Below are positions 1-7,319 of a stretch of DNA of 9,965 nt, in pieces. The notes beneath the pieces are model-generated. The model saw only the letters and a list, made by a program, of their open reading frames with translations, was not told where the DNA came from and searched no databases. The DNA comes from Deltaproteobacteria bacterium (GTDB taxonomy: Bacteria; Myxococcota; Myxococcia; Myxococcales; 40CM-4-68-19). The first letter of the stretch is position 1; every line of letters begins with the position of its first letter. The position numbers were made by a program, and so were the translations under genes. Location of the stretch: NCBI GenBank assembly GCA_018266095.1, contig JAFEBC010000501.1:1-9965 (forward strand). The letters are read 5' to 3'.

Positions 1-2326
<2,326 letters not shown>

Positions 2327-2335
2327 GTGGTGGTT

Positions 2336-2340
2336 CTCCT
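2336..2340 (-). promoter_or_regulatory. Shine-Dalgarno site of the aconitase gene
   Basis: AGGAG on the minus strand with 9 nt to the ATG at 2326. It favours this ATG over the in-frame ATG at 2317, which would leave an 18-nt gap. Confidence 0.7.
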
Positions 2341-2346
2341 GGGCGA

Positions 2347-2389
2347 CGGCCTTGCGCGGTCACCCTGAATGCATCGCGGCCTTGCGCGG
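2347..2389. repeat. 13-bp perfect direct repeat in the aconitase leader
   Basis: The 13-mer CGGCCTTGCGCGG (plus strand) occurs at 2347-2359 and again at 2377-2389, a period of 30 bp, close to three DNA helical turns. Both copies lie between the candidate promoter at 2402-2430 and the Shine-Dalgarno site, so they would fall in the 5' untranslated region if that promoter is used. The arrangement fits a pair of binding sites on one DNA face or an RNA element. The repeat is seen directly; its role is inference. Confidence 0.6.
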
Positions 2390-2401
2390 CGAGGCGAGCG
2401 C

Positions 2402-2430
2402 TACATAACCCCGAGTCCGGGCCGTTTCAA
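2402..2430 (-). promoter_or_regulatory. Candidate sigma70-type promoter of the aconitase gene
   Basis: On the minus strand TTGAAA (2430-2425) is followed after exactly 17 nt by TATGTA (2407-2402). The -35 box has one mismatch to TTGACA; the -10 box matches only the first three bases of TATAAT. Transcription would start near 2395 and give a leader of about 70 nt. Location just after the kinase stop codon suggests aconitase has its own promoter, although read-through from the kinase gene is possible because I see no U-tract terminator between them. Confidence 0.35.
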
Positions 2431-2446
2431 GTGTCGCGGACGTGAC

Positions 2447-4234
2447 TTACGGCTCGCCGCCCAGGCCTTCGCGCACCGGCCGGCCATCGGGTCCGAGCGG
2501 CAGCGGGCGGCCATCCGGCCCCAGCGGCGGAGGCTGGCCGTCGGGGCCGAACTGGAGCGGGCGCCCATCCGGACCCAGCGGCGGCGGCGGGGGCAGGAGC
2601 AGCTCCACGTTCGAGTCGCGGTCCGGCAAGAGCTGGCGCCGCTCCACGCGCCCGTCGCGGAAGAGGAACTCGATGGTGATGGGCACGCTCCGCGTCACCG
2701 CCAGGTCCGTGGGCGTCGAGCCCTGCCGGACTCCGTCCACGCGCACCGTCGCGCCCGGGGGCCGCGTGCTCAGGTGCAGGGTCACCGTCTTGGGAACGCC
2801 CGCGTCGCGCGCAGGCGCCGGCTCGGGCACTGCGCTCATCTCCGGCTCGCCCGCGGTCTGCTGGGGCGCGCGCACGATCGCCTCCTGCCGGGGCGGCGCG
2901 GGCACCTGCTGCGGCGGCGCGATCGCTTGCTGCGCGACCTGCGCGGGCGCGGGCAACGGCTGCGGCAGGAGCTTGGGTTCCTTTCGCGCCTCATAGCGGG
3001 CCAGCCGCTCGGCGTCGGCCGCCTTGTGCGCCTCCAGGTCGGCCTTGTACCGCGCGCGCACGCGCACGATGCCGACCGTGATCCCCAGCACCACCGTGAG
3101 CAGGAGCGCGAGCCCCAGCCACGGCAGCCGCTTCTCCTCGGGCCTGACCGCCTGCGCCTGCGTGGGCGCGCCCTCCGACGCCGGCCGGTCGCGCGGCGTC
3201 TCGGCCTGCACCTTCTGCGTGCCCGGCCCCACCGGCGCAGGCGGCGGAAACGAGGTGGTGACCGCGATCTCCTTGCTGTCCACCAACGCAAGCAAGAGCG
3301 CGCGCAGCTCCGCCGCCGACTGCGGCCGCCGGTCGGGCATGGGCGAGAGCAGCTTGCTCAGGACGGGCTTCATCTGCTCCGGCGCGCGCAGCATCGGCGA
3401 CCCGGGCAGCGTCTCGCTGGAGCGGATCTGCCGCGTGACCGGATCTCCCCAGCCCTGCAGCCGCGTCACCAGCTCGCCCAGGATCACGCCCACCGCGAAC
3501 AGGTCGCTCACCACCGAGTGCGGCGCGCCCTTGATCAGCTCCGGCGCGACATAGCCCGGCGTGCCCATCACCCAGCCCGCGTCGGTGGCGCGCGACTCCT
3601 TCTCGTTGAGCGACTTGGCCAGCCCGAAGTCGAGGATCTTGATGAGGTCCCGCCCCGGCGGATCGTCGAGCAGCATCACGTTCGCGGGCTTCAAGTCGCG
3701 GTGCAGGATGCCCAGCTTGTGCGCGGCCTCCAGGCCATCGCACATCTGCACGCCGATGCGCGCCGCGCGGCCCACCGGGATGGGCGACTCGTGATCGACC
3801 ACGTCCGCGAGCGTCTTGCCCTTGACCAGCTCCATCGCCAGGAACAGCCGCCCGTCGCGGGCCTGCCCGAAGTCCACCACGCTCACGGTCGTGGGCTGCG
3901 CGAGCTGGCTCGCCAGCCGCGCCTCGCGCAGGAAGCGCCGCACCGCCATCGGATCGTGCGCGTAGCGGGCGTCGATGAGCTTGATGGCCACCTCGCGGTT
4001 CACCGACCGCTGCAGCGCGCGATACACCGTGCCCATGCCGCCCTGGCCCAGCTTGCCGCGGATCTCGAAGCGCTCGTCCAGCACCTGGCCGATGAGGTCG
4101 TCCTGCGCCGCGCGCACCTCGACCAGCTTCCAGCCGCAGTTGGGACAGAGGCCGTCCTCAGGCGCGGTGGTCGGCTCCGCGCCGCAGCTCGGGCAGATGC
4201 GTCCCAACACGGCTGGCTGGTTGGCCTCGCTCAC
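2447..4234 (-). CDS. Membrane-anchored Ser/Thr protein kinase with zinc ribbon, PEGA-like domain and GPDGRP repeats
   Basis: A 595-residue Hanks-type kinase. The N-terminus holds a zinc ribbon with CPSCG and CPNCG (Cys14, 17, 30, 33). The kinase domain (about 56-318) is complete: glycine loop GQGGMGTV (63-70), Lys85 in VAIK, Glu104, HRDLKPAN (178-185), DFG (202-204), GTPGYVAPE (224-232), Asp244 and Arg303. It should therefore be active, and the HRD arginine marks it as an RD kinase controlled through its activation loop. A Pro-rich linker, one membrane helix (about 369-390), a charged and then Pro/Gln-rich stretch, a PEGA-like domain (about 483-547, PPGATVRVDG then GSTP) and four 9-residue repeats (553-588) follow. 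Expected topology is kinase inside, PEGA and repeats outside. Start is GTG at 4234 with only a weak Shine-Dalgarno; it is supported by the zinc ribbon starting at residue 14. Substrate and signal are unknown. Confidence 0.93.
   Translation of the reverse strand: MSEANQPAVLGRICPSCGAEPTTAPEDGLCPNCGWKLVEVRAAQDDLIGQVLDERFEIRGKLGQGGMGTVYRALQRSVNREVAIKLIDARYAHDPMAVRRFLREARLASQLAQPTTVSVVDFGQARDGRLFLAMELVKGKTLADVVDHESPIPVGRAARIGVQMCDGLEAAHKLGILHRDLKPANVMLLDDPPGRDLIKILDFGLAKSLNEKESRATDAGWVMGTPGYVAPELIKGAPHSVVSDLFAVGVILGELVTRLQGWGDPVTRQIRSSETLPGSPMLRAPEQMKPVLSKLLSPMPDRRPQSAAELRALLLALVDSKEIAVTTSFPPPAPVGPGTQKVQAETPRDRPASEGAPTQAQAVRPEEKRLPWLGLALLLTVVLGITVGIVRVRARYKADLEAHKAADAERLARYEARKEPKLLPQPLPAPAQVAQQAIAPPQQVPAPPRQEAIVRAPQQTAGEPEMSAVPEPAPARDAGVPKTVTLHLSTRPPGATVRVDGVRQGSTPTDLAVTRSVPITIEFLFRDGRVERRQLLPDRDSNVELLLPPPPPLGPDGRPLQFGPDGQPPPLGPDGRPLPLGPDGRPVREGLGGEP
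2471..2578 (-). repeat. Four 27-bp (9-residue) repeats, consensus LGPDGRPLP, at the kinase C-terminus
   Basis: Four contiguous in-frame units encode LGPDGRPLQ, FGPDGQPPP, LGPDGRPLP and LGPDGRPVR (kinase residues 553-588), directly after a run of prolines. The peptide is better conserved than the DNA: glycine codons in the units include GGT, GGC, GGG and GGA, and Asp alternates between GAT and GAC. This argues for selection on the peptide rather than recent slippage. No family assignment can be made; the composition suggests an extended, Pro/Gly-rich surface or wall-contact tail. Confidence 0.9.
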
Positions 4235-4323
4235 GAGGTCAGCGTAGCGCGCTTTGACCGTCAGTGCCTTGAGACATGCGTGACCGATCTCCCACCTGCA
4301 ACGACGCGGCCCGCGGCCCGAAG

Positions 4324-4345
4324 GTTCCTGAGCTGCTGCAGGAAC
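4324..4345. promoter_or_regulatory. Dyad GTTCCTG-N8-CAGGAAC, candidate operator
   Basis: Perfect 7-bp inverted arms at 4324-4330 and 4339-4345 with an 8-bp centre. The right arm overlaps the position where a -35 box would lie for the TACAAT at 4358-4363, so a dimeric regulator bound here could repress the secreted-protein gene or affect both divergent promoters. The dyad is seen directly; regulator and function are inferred. As RNA it could also form a 7-bp hairpin. Confidence 0.35.
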
Positions 4346-4357
4346 TACCCCCGCGCG

Positions 4358-4363
4358 TACAAT
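4358..4363 (+). promoter_or_regulatory. Candidate -10 box TACAAT for the secreted-protein gene
   Basis: TACAAT differs from TATAAT by one base and stands out in a GC-rich region. The matching -35 position (around 4336-4341, CTGCAG) is poor, as is common for activator-dependent promoters. A start near 4370 would give a 50-nt leader before the ATG at 4420. Confidence 0.3.
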
Positions 4364-4419
4364 TGCCGTCGTGCACGGGGAGGATGTCGAATCGCGCGCG
4401 GATGTTTCACAAGGGGGTC

Positions 4420-5448
4420 ATGCGCACTCGCACCCACCTCGCCCGACCCACGCTGTTCGCGCTCTGCGCCGTCCTCTCGCTCGCCCCCGCGGTCCGCGCC
4501 GAGCCGCTGACGCCGGCCTCTCGCCAGAAGCTCTTGCAACTGCGCCAGGCCATCCGCGGTTGGGCCCCGCTCTGCAACGGCTTCCTCGCCCAGTCCCTCG
4601 GCTGCGAGCAGGGCGACATGCTCGAGTACGCGGGCCTCTCCTGCCTCTCCGGCGAGCACGCGCGCTGCAACGACGCCAGGCTCTCGCAGACCGCGGACGG
4701 CCGCTTCTTCCGCAACCCCATCTACGCGCGCAACGGCGACGCCATCGACTCCTTCAGCCGCGACATGCTGATGGGCGTCTTCGACTACGTCCTCGCCACC
4801 GGCGACAAGGACTCGCTCGAGCGCTTCTACAAGTGGATCCGCTCGGACCACGACAAGCTCTGCCCCAAGGCCTCCGACAACCGCTGCAACATGGTCCCCG
4901 GCGGCTGGGGGCTCTACGGGATGGTCATGAAGCACGTCGGCCTCAAGGTCCCGCTCCTGCTCGCCGCGGCCGAGGCCACCGTCGACATCGATCTCGCCAG
5001 CGGTGCGCTCACCGTGCCGCCCGGCTATCGCATGGAGCTCGTCGCGCACCACATCATCACGCGCCGCAAGATGGGCATGAACACCGTCGTCATGCGCGAC
5101 GCGGCCAAGAAGATCGCCAAGAAGCAGCCCCTGAACCCGCTCTTCGTCGTCCTGGACGAGGGCCCCACCGAGCACGTCGCGCAGCTCACGATGGAGATCT
5201 GCAAGCCCACCCGCGGCGCTCAGGTCAACGACACGTTCTTCCAGCGCGAGCTGCGCCGCAACGACAAGGGCGAGATCGTGGTCATCCGCGACTGGCAGGA
5301 GCCGGTCCCGCCGAGGGCGAGCGACGTGGCGAATGGACATGACTGCTTGATGGTGATCGACCAGATCCTCGCGGACAACGGGAACGGCGTGCCTGCGGCG
5401 GCCAATGGCGGACTCACGCGCCCGCAGGCGATCCCGGGGGGACGCTGA
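4420..5448 (+). CDS. Secreted cysteine-rich protein of unknown function
   Basis: I do not recognise the family. The chosen start, ATG at 4420, gives 342 residues opening with a clear Sec signal peptide: basic MRTRTHLARP, a hydrophobic core, then AVRA with likely cleavage after Ala27. AAGGGGG lies just upstream (4411-4417); the in-frame ATGs at 4384 and 4402 would only prepend a non-conserved-looking tail to the signal. The mature part has eight cysteines (52, 62, 75, 83, 148, 156, 261, 309), enough for four disulfides, and no lipobox. Segment 107-175 (including DSFSRDMLMGVFDYVLATGD at 110-129) looks mainly helical with Asp, Arg and Trp residues that could form a site; resemblance to an alpha/alpha toroid is a guess. 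The last part (from about residue 317) is encoded by a repeat found again 330 bp downstream and may not belong to the folded protein. Divergent from the kinase gene. Confidence 0.8.
   Translation: MRTRTHLARPTLFALCAVLSLAPAVRAEPLTPASRQKLLQLRQAIRGWAPLCNGFLAQSLGCEQGDMLEYAGLSCLSGEHARCNDARLSQTADGRFFRNPIYARNGDAIDSFSRDMLMGVFDYVLATGDKDSLERFYKWIRSDHDKLCPKASDNRCNMVPGGWGLYGMVMKHVGLKVPLLLAAAEATVDIDLASGALTVPPGYRMELVAHHIITRRKMGMNTVVMRDAAKKIAKKQPLNPLFVVLDEGPTEHVAQLTMEICKPTRGAQVNDTFFQRELRRNDKGEIVVIRDWQEPVPPRASDVANGHDCLMVIDQILADNGNGVPAAANGGLTRPQAIPGGR
5371..5393 (+). repeat. 23-bp repeat, copy 1 (inside the 3' end of the secreted-protein gene)
   Basis: A 23-bp sequence beginning GCGGACAACGGGAACGG is found here and, in perfect inverted orientation, at 5720-5742. 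Here it encodes the residues ADNGNGV near the C-terminus of the secreted protein. Identity stops abruptly on both sides, so this is a short repeat unit and not a large duplication. Confidence 0.85.
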
Positions 5449-5493
5449 AGGGCCTCACGTGGAATGACCGCGGCCGGCCGGCTCGGAGGAGGG

Positions 5494-5538
5494 GTCCGTG
5501 CTCGGACATGCAGGCTTCGGCCTGGACGAGCCGCTCGT
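5494..5538 (+). other. Three consecutive small hairpins downstream of the secreted-protein gene
   Basis: Within 45 nt are GTCCG-TGCT-CGGAC (5494-5507), CAGGC-TTCG-GCCTG (5511-5524, a C(UUCG)G tetraloop when transcribed) and ACGAG-CCG-CTCGT (5526-5538). No U-tract follows, so this is not a standard intrinsic terminator, but it could act as a 3' stabilising structure or a Rho-dependent end. Short stems are common in GC-rich DNA, so chance is a real alternative. Confidence 0.3.
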
Positions 5539-5661
5539 GGGTGCGGGGCTCCAATCGTCGTGGATGCCGCGGCTTGTGCTCCCATCGGAGTGGGGTGCGC
5601 CCTCGCCTGAACTGCGCGCGAACCCCTCCCCCGAACCGGCCGTCCGCTCTGAGCGCGAGCG

Positions 5662-5676
5662 CCGGGGCGCGGGGCC
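5662..5676 (+). repeat. Partial third copy of the outer repeat unit
   Basis: CCGGGGCGCGGGGCC matches 14 of 15 bases of the unit at 5917-5931 (T replaced by C at the ninth base). The 24-bp inner unit does not follow, so this is at most a fragment; chance is possible in such GC-rich sequence. Confidence 0.35.
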
Positions 5677-5719
5677 CGGAGCGTCAGCCGTCGCGAAACC
5701 GGTTGGCTCACTAACGGCC

Positions 5720-5742
5720 GGCACGCCGTTCCCGTTGTCCGC
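5720..5742 (-). repeat. 23-bp repeat, copy 2 (inverted)
   Basis: Exact reverse complement of 5371-5393. The two copies bracket 326 bp, which includes the end of the secreted-protein gene and the three small hairpins. Read on the minus strand this copy is also open in the frame that gives ADNGNGVPA, but no gene is evident there. Confidence 0.85.
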
Positions 5743-5915
5743 CAGGGGCCGCTCGCCATGCGGCAGGGGGAAAACTGGGAAGAGCAGAGTGCCCACTCCA
5801 ACCGGACACCCCCTCTCGCCGATGATGCGTGCGGCACCAATTGGACGCCGCCCCCAAGAGGTCCAAGCAGGCCGACGCCTGGCCCCCGCGCCCGTCCCAT
5901 TGTCCCAAGAGCGGG

Positions 5916-6130
5916 CCCGGGGCGTGGGGCCACCCAGTCCCCGCGAATCCCACAGCGTGCCCGGGCGAGGGGGAGGGCCGCGCCGACTTGAGCGCGCGGC
6001 AGCACCCCACGTTGAACGGAGCTCCAAGCAGTCGCGGACGCGACTGCCGGTCGTGCCGCTGGCCTCCAGGAGGCGCGCCCTCCCCCTCGCCCGGGCACGC
6101 GGCGTTCCACCAAAGGCCCCACGCCCCGGG
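5916..6130. repeat. REPIN-like composite inverted repeat
   Basis: Two inverted arms, each built of two conserved blocks. Outer block, 16 bp (CCCGGGGCGTGGGGCC): 5916-5931 plus and 6115-6130 minus, identical. Inner block, 24 bp (beginning GCGTGCCCGGGCGAGGGG): 5955-5978 plus and 6077-6100 minus, identical; a near match CGCGCC follows in both. The spacers between blocks differ in length (23 and 14 bp) and sequence, so the blocks are conserved and the rest is not. Between the arms is a 9-bp-stem hairpin at 6028-6047. The layout resembles paired REP sequences (REPINs/BIMEs). It begins 10 bp from the permease stop codon. Mobility or a terminator/mRNA-stability role is inference. Confidence 0.7.
6028..6047. 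repeat. Perfect 9-bp-stem palindrome at the centre of the composite repeat
   Basis: GCAGTCGCG and CGCGACTGC (6028-6036, 6039-6047) separated by GA. As RNA or single-stranded DNA it would form a very stable hairpin in the middle of the larger inverted repeat at 5916-6130, about 10 bp off its centre. Confidence 0.65.
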
Positions 6131-6140
6131 ACCGCGGCCG

Positions 6141-7307
6141 CTAGCCCTTCGTCGCCTCCACGATCGGAATCCGCGCCGCGCGAATCGCCGGCAGGATCCC
6201 GCCCACGAGGCCCATGAAGATGGCGAAGAGGCTCGCGCCGATGGCCACATTGGGCCCGAACGAGAGCTGGAAGCGCGTCTCCGTGAACGTGCCGAAGTTC
6301 ACCATGGTGAACTTCACCAGGCCGAACAGGCTGGCAAAGGCGCAGCCGACCACGGCGCCGGCGAGCGAGAGCATCAGGCTCTCGATGATGAACGAGAGCA
6401 GCACCGTGCGCCGCCGGAAGCCGAGGGCGCGCAGCGTGCCGATCTCACGCACGCGCGAGGCCACCTGCGCGTACATGGTGATCATCGCGCCCAGCGTAGC
6501 GCCGAAGCTGAAGAAGATGGCGATGATGGTGCCGAGGATGGTGATGAACGCGGTCAGGCCGCCCGACACCGACTCGTAGTAGTCGTCCTCGCGCTTCACC
6601 TCCGCCAGGAAGCGCGTGTCGGCGTCGACCACCGCCTTGAGCGCAGGGAAGTCCGACGGCGAGCGCAGCTTCACCGTCATGGTCGAGTAGAAGCCGGTGC
6701 GGTTGAACGCCTGCGCGAGCTGCTCCACGTCGACCCAGATCTCGCTGTCGAACGCCGAGCCGTCCGCGTCGAACACGCCCACCACCGGCCACTCGCGGCG
6801 CGCCTTCTTGATCGAGCCGCCCAAGGTCGCGCCCACGTAGCGGCCGAGCGCGGCCTTGCCGATCATCACCTCGCTCGTGCCCTCGCGCGGGAGGCGGCCC
6901 TGGACGACCTTGACGGTGTCCTTGCGCAAGAGGTTGTAGCCGTCGGCCGTGAAGCCGCGGAAGGCCACGTTGGCCGGCCCGCTGCCGTCCACGCGATCGA
7001 CCTGCGCGATGACGTAGAGCTCAGGCGATGCCACCGCCTTGCCGCCTTCTTGAGCCACGTTGGGATCGGCCGCGAAGGTCTTGGCGCCGTCGCGCGAGAT
7101 GGCGCTCACGAGCTCGCTGGTCGCGCCCTTGCGCAGGAAGATCGCGTTCGCGGGCGAGCCGGTGCCCTTGAGCGTCTTCTTCACGCCCGTGGCCGCCATC
7201 ATCACCAGCGCGAACACGGCCACCACCATGGCGAGGCCGAGGATGGTCGCGCCCGCCGAGAACCGCCGCCGCGCGATCGACCGGATGTTGTACGAGAGGG
7301 GGATCAC
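6141..7307 (-). CDS. ABC transporter permease, FtsX/MacB type (permease B of the cassette)
   Basis: Inner-membrane subunit of an ABC export system, 388 residues. Topology is that of the family: membrane helix 1 (about 17-40), a large periplasmic MacB-type core domain (about 45-245), then helices 2 to 4 (about 250-278, 303-330, 354-376) forming the FtsX domain. The cytoplasmic loop after helix 2 has the typical RVREIGTLRALGFRRR (285-300), which contacts the ATPase, and the tail ends RAARIPIVEATKG. The opening MIPLSYNIRS and LRKGATSEL resemble a known group of uncharacterised permeases in Planctomycetes and Myxococcota. Start is GTG at 7307; AGGAG at 7315-7319 overlaps the stop codon of the upstream permease gene, 7 nt from the GTG. 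Last gene of the operon, 10 bp after its neighbour. It is a different protein from the other permease, so the two probably form a heterodimer. Confidence 0.93.
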   Translation of the reverse strand: MIPLSYNIRSIARRRFSAGATILGLAMVVAVFALVMMAATGVKKTLKGTGSPANAIFLRKGATSELVSAISRDGAKTFAADPNVAQEGGKAVASPELYVIAQVDRVDGSGPANVAFRGFTADGYNLLRKDTVKVVQGRLPREGTSEVMIGKAALGRYVGATLGGSIKKARREWPVVGVFDADGSAFDSEIWVDVEQLAQAFNRTGFYSTMTVKLRSPSDFPALKAVVDADTRFLAEVKREDDYYESVSGGLTAFITILGTIIAIFFSFGATLGAMITMYAQVASRVREIGTLRALGFRRRTVLLSFIIESLMLSLAGAVVGCAFASLFGLVKFTMVNFGTFTETRFQLSFGPNVAIGASLFAIFMGLVGGILPAIRAARIPIVEATKG

Positions 7308-7314
7308 GTTCCGG

Positions 7315-7319
7315 CTCCT
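7315..7319 (-). promoter_or_regulatory. Shine-Dalgarno site overlapping the upstream stop codon
   Basis: AGGAG on the minus strand, sharing two bases with the TAG stop (7318-7320) of the preceding permease gene, 7 nt before the GTG at 7307. It fixes that GTG as the start and indicates translational coupling. Confidence 0.75.

Larger units (their letters stand above)
4235..4419. other. Divergent intergenic region between the kinase and secreted-protein genes
   Basis: This 185-bp region must carry the promoters for both divergent genes. The plus-strand direction shows a -10-like TACAAT (4358-4363) and a dyad at 4324-4345 (listed separately). For the kinase direction I find no convincing promoter boxes. 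No open frame here has gene-like features; an upstream extension of the plus-strand frame to 4276 is open but would place the signal peptide inside the protein. Confidence 0.6.
5449..6140. other. 692-bp intergenic region with many repeats and no credible gene
   Basis: Lies between the convergent ends of the secreted-protein gene and the last permease gene. Open frames exist on both strands, but their products are low-complexity, rich in Arg, Pro, Gly and Ser, with no domain, no good ribosome site and no conserved look; the longest plus-strand one runs into the permease gene. The region holds inverted repeats (5720-5742 with 5371-5393; 5916-6130), a partial third copy of one unit (5662-5676), and several hairpins. 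Degenerate pieces resembling GGCGAGGG recur on both strands, as in families of short interspersed palindromic repeats. Confidence 0.75.

Noticed and set aside
2433..2446. Hairpin GTCGCGGACGTGAC after the kinase stop, similar to the palindrome core at 6031-6044 (13 of 14 bases)
   Set aside because: As a terminator it lacks a U-tract, and a 14-base match with one difference is expected by chance within 10 kb of GC-rich sequence.
2369..4275. Plus-strand open frame of 713 codons opposite the kinase gene, running on to 4510
   Set aside because: Arg/His/Leu-rich antisense shadow of a kinase with all catalytic motifs; its last part overlaps the secreted-protein gene in another frame.
4276..4419. 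N-terminal extension of the secreted protein to an upstream ATG at 4276
   Set aside because: It would bury the signal peptide 48 residues inside the protein and cover the divergent promoter region.
5220..6122. Minus-strand frames of 190 to 300 codons in the same region
   Set aside because: Low-complexity products through repeats, one overlapping the 3' end of the secreted-protein gene; no recognisable domain. A decayed gene cannot be excluded but nothing supports it.
5498..6217. Plus-strand frame of 239 codons in the intergenic region
   Set aside because: Low-complexity Arg/Pro/Ser product, no ribosome site, spans the inverted repeats and runs into the end of a permease gene on the other strand.
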